Made by a program: the position numbers and the translations under genes. Below the pieces are notes generated by a model, which saw only the letters and a list, made by a program, of their open reading frames with translations, did not search any database and was not told the DNA's origin. From CAXTTV01 sp964247295 (GTDB taxonomy: Bacteria; Chloroflexota; Ktedonobacteria; Ktedonobacterales; Ktedonobacteraceae), in NCBI GenBank assembly GCA_964247295.1, contig CAXTTV010000012.1:1-52343 (forward strand): 52,343 bases of DNA. The letters are read 5' to 3'. Below are positions 16,889 to 25,208 of this stretch, piece by piece; the stretch's first letter is position 1, and each line of letters opens with the position of its first letter.

Positions 16889-17842
16889 CTAGACCTCGTT
16901 ATGTTGCAGCACAATCTTCCCTTGAAGATGACCCTGTTCCAGCAAGCGATGAGCCTCAGCCACCTCCGCGATCGGCATGATCCGCGCTATCAAAGGTTTG
17001 ATCTTGTCTTCAGAGATCAACTTGAGAATCTTCTCCTCATTTTGGGGTGTGGTGTGCATCATACCGCCGCCCAGTACCTGGACACTTTTTAAGCGCCAGG
17101 ACTGAGTATTCACCGTAGACTCTGCCCCACCCAGGTTTCCGATCAGCACCACACGGCCTTGAGAGCGACAGGCGTTAATACTCTCTTGAAGCGTGTTGCC
17201 GACCGTTTCCAGTACCAGATCCACACCGCCGGCCTCCTGAACGGTCTTTCCCACTTCCTGCGTTTTATGGTTTATAACCAGATCCGCTCCCAGTTGCCTG
17301 AGCTGTTCGGCCCGTTCCTCGCTACTGGCGGTAGTCGCGACCCAGCAGCCAGTGTTTTTCGCGAGTTGGATCGCCAGGCTGCCGACCCCACTGGAGCCGG
17401 ACCAGATCAATACCTGCTCACCGGCCTTTAGTTGACCGATATCGTACAGACCCGTCCAGGCGGTTGAAGAGGCCAGGCCGGCAGCCGCCGCCTCTTCAAA
17501 TCCAACATTATCGGGAATGCGCACCAGAAAATCTGCCGGTACCGCGATCAGATTAGCGTACCCACCACCGCCTTTGGCGGCCATGGCTCGGGTAGTCATT
17601 ACGCGATCCCCCTCCTCAAAGCCGTTGCCCGATCCTATGACCACACCTGCTGCCTCCAGGCCGGGTGTGAACGGCAAATGGTCTACTGGTCGTTTCCCAT
17701 CTCGCTGAAACAGATCCAGACGGTTGACGCTGGTAGTCTGGACCGCGACCAGGACCTCATTGCCCTCAGGGGTGGGATCGGCCAACTCCCGCATCTCCAG
17801 AACTTCCGGGCCACCGGGTTGCGCGAATTGCATTGCTTTCAT
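16889..17842 (-). CDS. Zinc-independent quinone oxidoreductase/MDR-family dehydrogenase
   Basis: A 317-residue medium-chain dehydrogenase/reductase of the QOR type, predicted to reduce quinones or enones with NADPH. It has the GroES-like N-half (VNRLDLFQRDGKRP, PFTPGLEAAGVV), GDRVM, and the Rossmann motif SGSSGVGSLAIQLAK with a following LGADLVINHKT. The cysteine and histidine ligands of zinc alcohol dehydrogenases are absent, so the QOR branch fits. I chose the ATG at 17842 (MKAMQFAQPGGPEVLEM), preceded by ggaagg, over a farther upstream start. It lies 40 bases downstream of glgP on the same strand and may be read from the same transcript. Confidence 0.88.
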   Translation of the reverse strand: MKAMQFAQPGGPEVLEMRELADPTPEGNEVLVAVQTTSVNRLDLFQRDGKRPVDHLPFTPGLEAAGVVIGSGNGFEEGDRVMTTRAMAAKGGGGYANLIAVPADFLVRIPDNVGFEEAAAAGLASSTAWTGLYDIGQLKAGEQVLIWSGSSGVGSLAIQLAKNTGCWVATTASSEERAEQLRQLGADLVINHKTQEVGKTVQEAGGVDLVLETVGNTLQESINACRSQGRVVLIGNLGGAESTVNTQSWRLKSVQVLGGGMMHTTPQNEEKILKLISEDKIKPLIARIMPIAEVAEAHRLLEQGHLQGKIVLQHNEV

Positions 17843-17882
17843 AATCGTAAAGATCCTTCCTAGATCTGCTCGCACACAAGCA

Positions 17883-20459
17883 CTAAGCCCAGCGGATCAG
17901 GCCCATCTCGTGTTTATTCGCCAGAGAAAAGTGGGTTGGAAGTACACGGACGCCATAGACCATACTCCCCGAGTCAACCGGGCGCAGGCTCAGCTCATAG
18001 CGATAGGAGCCATCCTGTTCCTGGCGTTCGTAGTGCATTGGCTCCGCATATTGAGGCAGGACACGATCGCCCCGCATCTCGCCCAGCACGATCTCGACCA
18101 TGAGATCTTTTGGTCGTAGGCTTTCATTGCGGACCCAGGCATTCACTTGAACTGACTCACCCAGGCTTAGCTGACCTTCGCGCTTGCCATCCACATACAG
18201 CTCCAGTTTGGGCCAGGCTTCCTGTACTTGTTGCTTCCATTGGGCAAGTTGGCGAATCTGCTCATAGCTATCTTGATTGATCCTGATGCTCTGCTTCATC
18301 TCAGGAACGTAGAAGCGCTGTGCATACTCTTTCACCATCCTGCGCATACTGTATTGGGGTGCGCACGTACGGATCGCCTCACGCATTGTACGTAGCCATT
18401 GTGAGGGTAGCCCATGGCTATCTAGCTCATAATAGAAGGGGATAATGATGTTTTCCAGCGTCTCATAGAGGGAGCGGCTATCGTCCTCATCCTGAATATT
18501 TCGATCGTGATACTCGCGCTCCTCGCCAATTGCCCAGCCATTCTCACCATTGTAGGCCTCGGCCCACCAGCCATCCAGAATACTAAAGTTTGGGAGGCCA
18601 TTCAGCGAAGCTTTTTGACCGCTGGTTCCGCTGGCCTCGTAAGGACGAATCGGATTGTTAAGCCAGAGATCCGCGCCCGAGACCAGATACCGGGCCATAT
18701 CGATATCATAGTTCTCCAAAAACAGAATCTTGCCTCGAAACATCTCACTGCGTGAAAGTTTGTAAACCTGCTCAATCAGCGCCTTACCAGGATCATCGGC
18801 AGGGTGAGCTTTACCCGCGAAGATAATCTGCACTGGGCGCTCAGGGTGATTGAGAATGCGGTTCAATCGGTCCAGATCCTTGAAGATCAGGGCCGCGCGT
18901 TTATAGGTCGCGAAACGGCGGGCAAAGCCGATCAGCAGGGCATCGGGATTGAGCATCGTCTCAAACTCCGTGATCTGATGACCACCCTCTCCCAGTCGCA
19001 GATGGTGGTTGATCAGACGATGACGTGCATACTCAATCAAAGCCTGTTTACGTTGTTGGTGCGTCTCCCACAGCTCCTGATCAGGAATTTTCCCGATCGA
19101 CTTATCCCAGAAGTCTTGATCATCGACCCGCTCTTGCCAGTCCGTTGCCAGATAGCGACGGTAGAGTTGATTAACCTCTGGAGCTACCCAGGAAGGTGAA
19201 TGGATACCATTGGTGATATATTCGATTGGTACCTCATCGACATCAACTCCCGGCCAGAGGAACTGCCACATCTTCCGAGAAACCTCACCATGCAGTTTAC
19301 TGACACCATTATGCTGACCGGTCAGATGCAGCGCTAATACCGTCATACTGAAGACCGAACCCCAGCCTTGATCCTCCTGAGCCAGTTGCAGAAACTGCTC
19401 ACGGTTCAGTTTAAGCTGCGCCCAGTAAGAGCCAAAGTATTTGTCAATCAGATCGTAGCTAAAAGAATCATTTCCCGCAGGGACAGGAGTATGGGTTGTA
19501 AATACCGAATTGGAGCTTACCACCTCGCGGGCCTCGTTAAAGCTCAGACCTTGAGTAACCAGTTCACGAATGCGTTCCAGATTCAGGAAAGCCGCGTGCC
19601 CCTCATTGAGGTGCCAGCAGGAAGGATTGATCCCCAACGCACGTAACGCATGGACCCCGCCGATCCCCAGGACAACCTCCTGAGAGATACGGATCTCGCG
19701 ATCGCCTCCATATAGGCGAGCAGAAAGCTCGCGGTCGGCGGGAGCATTTTGTGAAACATCGGTATCCATCAGATAAAGGGGGATGCGCCCAACCTGGACC
19801 TTCCAGATCTTCGCATGGATGCGGCGGCCCGGCAGATCCACACTGATCAGGATCTCATTGCCCTGGGCATCCGTCGCTGGGATCGCTGGGGCCTCAGAGA
19901 ACTGAAGCTTATCGTATGTCGCCTCCTGAACCCCATCACGAGTAATCGTCTGTTTAAAATAGCCTTGAGGGTAGAGGAAGCCAACCCCGACAAAGGGCAG
20001 GTTCAGATCACTGGCTTCCTTGCAATGATCGCCCGAGAGAATGCCCAGCCCACCTGAGTAGATTGGCAGGGACTCATGAAGGCCAAACTCGGCAGAAAAG
20101 TACGCGATCGTATAATCTTTAAGATCAGGATAGGTTTGAGAGAACCAGGTTTCGCCAGCCGATGGGTGCATATAGTGATCGAAATCCTGAATAATAGCGT
20201 CATACTGTTGCAGATAGCGCTCATCTTTCGCAGCGGCCTCCAAAATCTCAGGTCGGACTTCGCTCAGAAAGCGCACAGGACTATGATCAATCTGTTCCCA
20301 GAGCTTGGGATCAAGCGAGCTATACAGATCACGAGCTTCAGAGTGCCAGCTCCACCAGAGATTGTAGGCCAGCTCATAGAGCCGGCTGATCCGGGTCGGC
20401 ATAATCGGGAAAACCGTCATGCGGCCATAGACTTTCACAGAATGATATTTCCTTTCCAT
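17883..20459 (-). CDS. glgP: Alpha-glucan (glycogen) phosphorylase, GT35
   Basis: An 858-residue PLP enzyme releasing glucose-1-phosphate from glycogen or maltodextrin. It belongs to the bacterial DUF3417-containing branch: N-terminal RISRLYELAYNLWWSWH, then YFSAEFGLHESLPIYSGGLGILSGDH, WHLNEGHAAFL, and the PLP-lysine region EASGTSGQKASLNG followed by LDGWWAEAYNGENGWAIGE. Length and motifs are complete. The start at 20459 is only a few bases from the right-end structure of a decayed IscB element, so the native upstream region has been replaced. A likely role is mobilising stored glycogen. Confidence 0.95.
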   Translation of the reverse strand: MERKYHSVKVYGRMTVFPIMPTRISRLYELAYNLWWSWHSEARDLYSSLDPKLWEQIDHSPVRFLSEVRPEILEAAAKDERYLQQYDAIIQDFDHYMHPSAGETWFSQTYPDLKDYTIAYFSAEFGLHESLPIYSGGLGILSGDHCKEASDLNLPFVGVGFLYPQGYFKQTITRDGVQEATYDKLQFSEAPAIPATDAQGNEILISVDLPGRRIHAKIWKVQVGRIPLYLMDTDVSQNAPADRELSARLYGGDREIRISQEVVLGIGGVHALRALGINPSCWHLNEGHAAFLNLERIRELVTQGLSFNEAREVVSSNSVFTTHTPVPAGNDSFSYDLIDKYFGSYWAQLKLNREQFLQLAQEDQGWGSVFSMTVLALHLTGQHNGVSKLHGEVSRKMWQFLWPGVDVDEVPIEYITNGIHSPSWVAPEVNQLYRRYLATDWQERVDDQDFWDKSIGKIPDQELWETHQQRKQALIEYARHRLINHHLRLGEGGHQITEFETMLNPDALLIGFARRFATYKRAALIFKDLDRLNRILNHPERPVQIIFAGKAHPADDPGKALIEQVYKLSRSEMFRGKILFLENYDIDMARYLVSGADLWLNNPIRPYEASGTSGQKASLNGLPNFSILDGWWAEAYNGENGWAIGEEREYHDRNIQDEDDSRSLYETLENIIIPFYYELDSHGLPSQWLRTMREAIRTCAPQYSMRRMVKEYAQRFYVPEMKQSIRINQDSYEQIRQLAQWKQQVQEAWPKLELYVDGKREGQLSLGESVQVNAWVRNESLRPKDLMVEIVLGEMRGDRVLPQYAEPMHYERQEQDGSYRYELSLRPVDSGSMVYGVRVLPTHFSLANKHEMGLIRWA

Positions 20460-20465
20460 GATATT

Positions 20466-20512
20466 CGCGGCGCGGGTACCCTCGGTCGAGTGAGGGGAGG
20501 AAGCGCCTCCTC
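20466..20512 (-). mobile_element. Right-end structure of the decayed IscB element
   Basis: On the minus strand this reads gaggaggcgcttcctcccc, then a stem with arms ccctc (20479-20483) and gaggg (20492-20496), enclosed by ggcgc (20469-20473) and gcgcc (20503-20507). Such GC-rich nested stems follow iscB-type genes in IS200/IS605-related (ISC) elements. It stops a few bases before the glgP start codon, marking where the element landed. Confidence 0.6.
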
Positions 20513-20539
20513 ATCTTTCGTTTGATTCCACCGTGGCTG

Positions 20540-21060
20540 TAATTCACCCCTGCCCGCGAGACACGCAACGCAACTGATACATCACCGAAGCGGGTTCAAC
20601 AACTTCGCCCATTGCACAGGTAATAGCAACGGCATCATTCGCATGGGACTTGGGAAGCTTGAGAATCTGGATACGCTTGTACTTGGTCTCGAAGCCACAC
20701 GTGACCGGCACGTGCTCTTTCCCAAAGATTGTTTCAAGGTTCTTAGGGACTTCTTTCGCTTTTCAATACGCACATTGTCTTCCCCACTTTCCCAATACGT
20801 ATTCACGTATCAGATAGTCTTGCAGTTCCCCCTGTTGATACTCTAAGCCAGCGATATCAGGATGTTGCATCTTGTGAATATCGAAACTGCCCATTTCGAC
20901 GTTCAGCAGGCACACTGGCAAGATCGAGGCCACAAAGCGTACTGCTTTGACGGGTGCCTCTGCCTTTGAGCATAGGGATGGTGGCAACCACCCCTCCAGG
21001 CGACGGCGATTGTCATAACGATTGATCACAGAATGCTCTTTTGCTGTGTTCAGTATATCT
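20540..21060 (-). pseudogene. iscB: Decayed IscB (OMEGA RNA-guided nuclease) gene
   Basis: The translated minus strand gives recognisable IscB segments. First comes RYDNRRRLEGWLPPSL (end of the RRXRR/bridge part). The RuvC-II region follows with LLNVEMGSFDIHKMQHPDI, GLEYQQGELQDY and REYVLGKWGRQCAY, where the next Cys codon has become TGA. After an in-frame gap comes FGKEHVPVTCGFETKYKR, LKLPKSHANDAVAI (RuvC-III, His and Asp kept) and YQLRCVSRGQ, then stops. RuvC-I is missing upstream, and the HNH His-Asn-His core between CAY and FGKE has been deleted. IscB is the family from which Cas9 descends. This copy cannot encode an active nuclease. It lies in the same orientation as, and immediately upstream of, glgP. 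Confidence 0.8.
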
Positions 21061-21121
21061 CGCTATTGAAACGGGGGTCAAACCAGAGATGGGTAATCCC
21101 TCCCGATAGGGAACTAGGCAT

Positions 21122-21170
21122 AAAAAATCGGCATCTGCGAAGTGTATTCAGAAATGTAGATGCAGATGCC
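21122..21170 (-). terminator. Intrinsic terminator of the response-regulator gene
   Basis: On the minus strand, arms ggcatctgc and gcagatgcc (plus positions 21162-21170 and 21130-21138) form a perfect 9-bp stem followed by g-a and a six-T run (21122-21127). It lies 47 bases after the stop of the minus-strand response regulator. Confidence 0.88.
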
Positions 21171-21216
21171 TTATGAGCAGCCTGTTCTCACACCTGGGGC
21201 AGGAAAGAGAGCAGAC

Positions 21217-21894
21217 CTAGTTGTCGTGCATTTTGATCCAGCCATGGCGAAGCGCATGAACCACAGCCGCTGTTCGGTCATTTACCGAGAGCTTTTTCAG
21301 GATCGAAGTAATGTGATTTTTCACCGTCTGATCGCTAATTTTCAGAGATTTTGCGATCTCCTTATTGCTATTGCCGCGAGCGATATAATCCAGGATCTCA
21401 ACCTCACGACTGGATAGAGGTGAATAGAGATCCTTCGTAGAAGTATCTTCCTCCTCGACCGCCAGCTCGCGGAACGACTTTAGAACGCGGCTCGCAAGTT
21501 GAGGTTTTGAGAGCACATCATCATTGATCAGATACTCGCCATGGCTTACCTTGCGGATCGTATCGATCAGCTCTTCGGGGGTCAGATTGCGCGTATAGTA
21601 AGCGGCAGCACCAACCTTAATCGCCTGGAAGAGTCGTTCCTCATCCTCGGAGGGGGTTAGAATAATCACAGCCATATGAGGAGTAAGGTGACGCATCTGG
21701 CGAGCGATCTCAAGGGCATCACCGGAAGAGAGCCCGGCATCGATCAGGGCCACATCAGGATTACCTGTACGGGCCAATTCCAGAAGCTCATTCACATCGG
21801 TAGACNNNNNNNNNNTTAGATGCTCCAGTGTGCAGTGAATTGCTTGACGGAATAGTGGCTGCTGATCGACTATAATTACACGTATCGTTTCCAT
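21217..21894 (-). CDS. NarL/FixJ-family response regulator (atypical receiver)
   Basis: About 225 residues: an N-terminal receiver domain and a C-terminal LuxR-type DNA-binding domain (SSREVEILDYIARGNSNKEIAKSLKISDQTVKNH). The phospho-acceptor Asp is present in DVALIDAG. The first acidic pair is D-Q rather than D-D (IIVDQQPL), and the conserved late Lys is Arg (YYTRNLTPEEL), so phosphorylation may be weak or absent. Ten Ns at 21806-21815 hide part of helix 1/strand 2, so a few or more residues are missing. No histidine kinase is adjacent. Target genes are unknown. Confidence 0.88.
   Translation of the reverse strand: METIRVIIVDQQPLFRQAIHCTLEHLXXXXSTDVNELLELARTGNPDVALIDAGLSSGDALEIARQMRHLTPHMAVIILTPSEDEERLFQAIKVGAAAYYTRNLTPEELIDTIRKVSHGEYLINDDVLSKPQLASRVLKSFRELAVEEEDTSTKDLYSPLSSREVEILDYIARGNSNKEIAKSLKISDQTVKNHITSILKKLSVNDRTAAVVHALRHGWIKMHDN
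21806..21815. other. Assembly gap (10 Ns) inside the response regulator
   Basis: Ten Ns in the receiver domain; the sequence on either side suggests that more than four residues (the usual E-V-V-G-E-A stretch) belong here, so the gap is probably longer than drawn. Confidence 0.95.
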
Positions 21895-22035
21895 TAATTT
21901 CCTCGCCAGCAGATCAGCCAGAACCAGGGTATGCTACTGTTCTGCCAAATTTTTGTCAGTATACACAAATGATAAAGCTGCAACCTGGGATAATGCAAAT
22001 GGCCCGATCATTATAGTTCCAAACAACAAGACAAT

Positions 22036-22447
22036 CTAGAGGGTAAAAATTACTGATTGCTTGCTTTTTGGTTTCGTGATGGGAAGAATCATCCTCACTG
22101 GATGGACTACCAGAGATGCAAGCAGCTCCTTCTCATCCTCCACCCCCTCCGACCCAAAGGCATTGGGGGCTACTTTGCGAATAATGTTGCCTGGCCCGTT
22201 GCAATCCGCATTGATAATGCGGTCATCAGGGTAGGTGGAGCCCTCGCTTGACCCGTTGCCCGCTAAAGGTATACGTCTCATTGCTCTCTTTGTTATATAT
22301 GGGGAGAGGGTTCAGGTCAAGCAAGCTGGCCTTTGAAGTATAAGATTTTCTAGTGAAATACTTCCCACGATGAATAAAGGCTTGCCGCCACTTGTGATTA
22401 GCTGCATTATATAGATTGTTTAAGGCGAAGGCAACCGCATCAATCAA
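22036..22447 (-). pseudogene. tnpB: Decayed TnpB (IS200/IS605 OrfB) gene
   Basis: Two minus-strand frames give pieces of one TnpB. From 22447 the first reads NNLYNAANHKWRQAFIHRGKY, the TnpB N-terminal helix region, and jumps to YTSKASLLDLNPLP and YTFSGQRVKRGL, from the late RuvC part. After a frameshift near 22250 the second reads INADCNGPGNIIRKVAPNAF, the RuvC-III motif with its catalytic Asp, and SLVVHPVR. The middle of the protein, with RuvC-I and -II, is deleted. No intact ends were found. It is a second dead RNA-guided nuclease within 2 kb of the IscB remnant. Confidence 0.75.
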
Positions 22448-22493
22448 GGGATAGAGGGGATGGGAAGAGGAATAACGGTATTGGGCGGCTATG

Positions 22494-22557
22494 GATAGTT
22501 GTACCTACTGGCATCGTCGGTGGGGGAATGGGGAAACGGCAAGAAGGTACAACTATC
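22494..22557. repeat. Perfect 13-bp inverted repeat
   Basis: gatagttgtacct (22494-22506) is repeated inverted as aggtacaactatc (22545-22557) around a 38-base loop. It lies 15 bases past the stop of the minus-strand GTPase gene. There is no T-tract on either side, so it is a poor terminator; it may be the ends of a tiny mobile element, or a regulatory site. Confidence 0.65.
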
Positions 22558-22571
22558 AGAGAAAAGATAAG

Positions 22572-23156
22572 TCAGATGCGCTCCAGGCGGCGAAGTGTTG
22601 AGTTAATACCATAGCGTAAACTCTCAATTACTCCTTTACCTGTAACCGCGACAGCCTCAAAGCTAGGGACACGGTACGGGTTCAGATACTGTTCCAGGAC
22701 TGAGGTTGGGAGCACATCTTGAAGATCGCGTTTATTCCACTGCATCACCAGTGGAAATTCCGCAGCATTTTTATTCATGCGGCGCAGTTGCTCCTGCAAT
22801 TCATTCCAGCTCTCAATATTTTCCTGAAGTTTGCTTGCTTGAGAGTCTGCCACAAAGATCACGCAGTCGGCCCCTTTCAGGACAGAGATCCGCGTCTGTT
22901 GGTAGAGTACCTGTCCAGGTACCGTATACAATTGAAAGCGAATATTGAAACCCTGCACCTTGCCGAGCTCCAATGGCAGCAAGTCAAAATAGAGGGTGCG
23001 CTCCGTTTCTGTATCAATAGAGACCATGTCTCCCACATCTTGTGGATTAACTGCTTGATGGATATAGTGCAAGTTTGTTGTTTTTCCACACAAACCAATC
23101 CCATAATAAACAATCTTGCAATTAATTTCACGTTTTGCCATATTAATCAAGGACAT
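22572..23156 (-). CDS. MglA-like Ras-family GTPase
   Basis: A 194-residue small GTPase of the prokaryotic MglA type. P-loop YYGIGLCGKTTN (G19 to T26), switch/PM3 region TVPGQ (Thr where Ras-like proteins have Asp, as in MglA), and the guanine-specificity NKRD near residue 140. MglA proteins act as polarity switches with MglB (roadblock) partners and are common in Chloroflexota, where their cargo is mostly unknown. No MglB/roadblock gene is adjacent. I chose ATG 23156, with aggaga upstream, over a start at 23207. Confidence 0.88.
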   Translation of the reverse strand: MSLINMAKREINCKIVYYGIGLCGKTTNLHYIHQAVNPQDVGDMVSIDTETERTLYFDLLPLELGKVQGFNIRFQLYTVPGQVLYQQTRISVLKGADCVIFVADSQASKLQENIESWNELQEQLRRMNKNAAEFPLVMQWNKRDLQDVLPTSVLEQYLNPYRVPSFEAVAVTGKGVIESLRYGINSTLRRLERI

Positions 23157-23250
23157 AAGTGATTGCTCTCCTACCCGCTCGAATGCGCCTCTGTGAACGC
23201 CTTGCACTAGTTTAGAAGCAATGGAGTCTTCGCTTCTTGCTACCGCAGAC

Positions 23251-23279
23251 AGTATACCTTATTTTCCCAAAAAAGCCAA
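23251..23279 (-). promoter_or_regulatory. Promoter for the MglA-like gene
   Basis: On the minus strand TTGGCT (plus 23274-23279) and TATACT (plus 23251-23256) are 17 bases apart, about 95 bases before the GTPase start codon. Confidence 0.6.
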
Positions 23280-23383
23280 TTGCTCTACCATAAATCATCT
23301 TTACGCCCTTCGCGCGGCTTTACAAGCCTATTGAGCACGACCAGACCTCTTTTGGCAAATGTCTATCTGCTCGCGTGATCTCC

Positions 23384-23457
23384 GGGGCCATTTCATTTTC
23401 TTTTTAAGCCGTATTCGGCGGCGAGAAAGAGAGGCAGACGAGCGGGGACGCCCCCGC
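23384..23457 (-). repeat. Dispersed repeat, copy A
   Basis: The minus strand shares about 75 bases, at roughly 80% identity by eye, with plus 31691-31771. The common blocks are tccccgctc, cgccgccgaa and taaaaaga-aatgaaat-gccc. A truncated copy in the opposite orientation may follow at 23471-23500 (ctttctttctcg ... gaatagccctgcg), giving an inverted pair like the ends of a small mobile element. Confidence 0.55.
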
Positions 23458-23514
23458 ATTCCTGGACCCACTTTCTTTCTCGAACGGAATAGCCCTGCGT
23501 GAACTCCTTTCGCG

Positions 23515-23543
23515 TTGACGAAAATCGTGGAAAAGGCTAGACT
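23515..23543 (+). promoter_or_regulatory. Promoter for gatB
   Basis: TTGACG (23515-23520) and TAGACT (23538-23543), 17 bases apart and 56 bases upstream of the gatB start codon. Confidence 0.6.
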
Positions 23544-23599
23544 GATAGAAAAGTAGAAACCAACAGAATCTTACCGTTTTTTTTAGAAGTGAGGGGTGC

Positions 23600-25069
23600 A
23601 TGACCACAACTGTAGAAGCTGGCGTCGACTTTGAGATTGTGATCGGTCTTGAAGTGCATGCGCAGTTGTTAACCAAAAGTAAGATGTTTTGCGGCTGTAG
23701 TACCGACTACGCGAACGCTGCTCCAAACACCCATGTCTGTCCCGTCTGCATGGGGATGCCCGGTGTGCTGCCATTTATCAATAAGCAAGCGGTTGCCTAC
23801 ACAATTATGACCGGTCTGGCTCTTGAATGCGAGATCCCCGAGTACGCCAAATTTGATCGTAAAAACTATCCGTACCCTGATCTCATGAAGGGCTATCAGA
23901 TCTCTCAGTACGATCAGCCGTTCTGTGTCGATGGGCATATTCAAGTAGAGGTCAACGGCCAGGATCGCCGGATCGGGATTACCCGTGTCCATCTGGAAGA
24001 GGATACCGCACGCCTCCTCCATCATACTGGATATAGTCTGGTGGATATTAATCGTGCTGGTACACCGCTGATGGAGATTGTTAGCGAGCCAGACATGCGG
24101 GACCCGGAAGAAGCGCGTCTTTACATGCAAAAATTGCGGGAGATTCTTGTCTATCTTGGAGTTTCTTCTGGTCGGATGGAAGAGGGTAGCTTACGCTGTG
24201 ATGCCAATATCTCGATCCGCCGTCGTGGAGACCAGAGGCTGGGAACCAAAGTTGAGATTAAAAACATGAACAGCTTTCGTTCGGTTCAGCGGGCCCTGGA
24301 GTTTGAGGCTCAGCGGCAGGCCGGGATGATGCGCAACGGTGAGGTCATCGTACAGGAGACGCGGGGTTGGGTCGAGAATCGTGGTGTTACCGTCTCGCAG
24401 CGCAGCAAAGAGCAGGCTCATGACTATCGCTACTTCCCGGAACCTGATCTGCCCCCGTTGATCATCAGCCGTGAGTGGGTAAAGGAGCTTCGAGAGCAGT
24501 TACCTGAGCTTCCAGCGGCCCGGCGTCAGCGTTACGCGGAAGTGCTGGGTCTCTCGAAACAGGATGCCAATACCCTGACCGAGGACAAAGCTCTGGGCGA
24601 CTACTTTGAGCAGGTACTCCAGGCCTCTCCTAGAGGTGATCAGAAAGCTCAGTCGAAAACCATTAATAAGTGGTTGAGTGAGGTCGTGCGCCTGTTCAGA
24701 GCGAGTTCACAGTCGATAGAGAACCTATCTCTGAAGCCTCTGGCCCTGGTTAGTCTGATCAACCTGATTGATCAGGGGAGGATCAATGGTACGCAGGCCA
24801 AAGAGATATTGGAGGAGGCTTTCAGCACCGGTGAGATGCCTGAGGCGGTGGTTGAGCGCAAAGGGATTAAGCCGCCGATCAGCGATGCCGGTGAGCTGGA
24901 TAGCATCATCGAGCAGGTGATCGCAGAGAACCCTAAAGTCGCGGCTGACTATCGCGCTGGAAAAACCAATGCCATCCAGGCGCTGGTTGGTCAGGTCATG
25001 AAAAAGACCCGAGGGCAGGCGAAAGCCAACGTTGTGTTACCTTTATTAAAGGCCAGGTTGGAAGCCTGA
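23600..25069 (+). CDS. gatB: Asp-tRNA(Asn)/Glu-tRNA(Gln) amidotransferase subunit B
   Basis: A 489-residue GatB, the subunit of GatCAB that binds the misacylated tRNA and activates the carboxylate with ATP before amidation. Motifs: EIVIGLEVHAQLLTKSKMFCGC, CPVCMGMPGVLP (zinc-binding cysteines), FDRKNYPYPDLMKGYQISQYD, EEDTARLLH, and DINRAGTPLMEIVSEPD, with a C-terminal YqeY-like tail domain. Length is normal. ATG 23600 is preceded by gaggg. gatA and gatC are not in the window, so the subunits are encoded separately. Confidence 0.97.
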   Translation: MTTTVEAGVDFEIVIGLEVHAQLLTKSKMFCGCSTDYANAAPNTHVCPVCMGMPGVLPFINKQAVAYTIMTGLALECEIPEYAKFDRKNYPYPDLMKGYQISQYDQPFCVDGHIQVEVNGQDRRIGITRVHLEEDTARLLHHTGYSLVDINRAGTPLMEIVSEPDMRDPEEARLYMQKLREILVYLGVSSGRMEEGSLRCDANISIRRRGDQRLGTKVEIKNMNSFRSVQRALEFEAQRQAGMMRNGEVIVQETRGWVENRGVTVSQRSKEQAHDYRYFPEPDLPPLIISREWVKELREQLPELPAARRQRYAEVLGLSKQDANTLTEDKALGDYFEQVLQASPRGDQKAQSKTINKWLSEVVRLFRASSQSIENLSLKPLALVSLINLIDQGRINGTQAKEILEEAFSTGEMPEAVVERKGIKPPISDAGELDSIIEQVIAENPKVAADYRAGKTNAIQALVGQVMKKTRGQAKANVVLPLLKARLEA

Positions 25070-25146
25070 TCTTTCACAGGTGGAAGCACCGGGCCGATAG
25101 TATAATCCTGGTTTTCGTGTTGGAACTGTAAGCAGAGAATTAGGAC

Positions 25147-25189
25147 GGGATGAAGCACGCCGCTCCAAAGAAGGAAGACGTTTCATCCC
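25147..25189 (+). promoter_or_regulatory. Stem-loop just upstream of the gdhA ribosome-binding site
   Basis: gggatgaa (25147-25154) and ttcatccc (25182-25189) pair perfectly over 8 bp. The stem ends eight bases before aaaggag of the next gene. A TATAAT sits at 25101-25106. The structure could influence translation of glutamate dehydrogenase; no known riboswitch was recognised. Confidence 0.4.
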
Positions 25190-25208
25190 TATTAAAGGAG
25201 ATGCGGCC

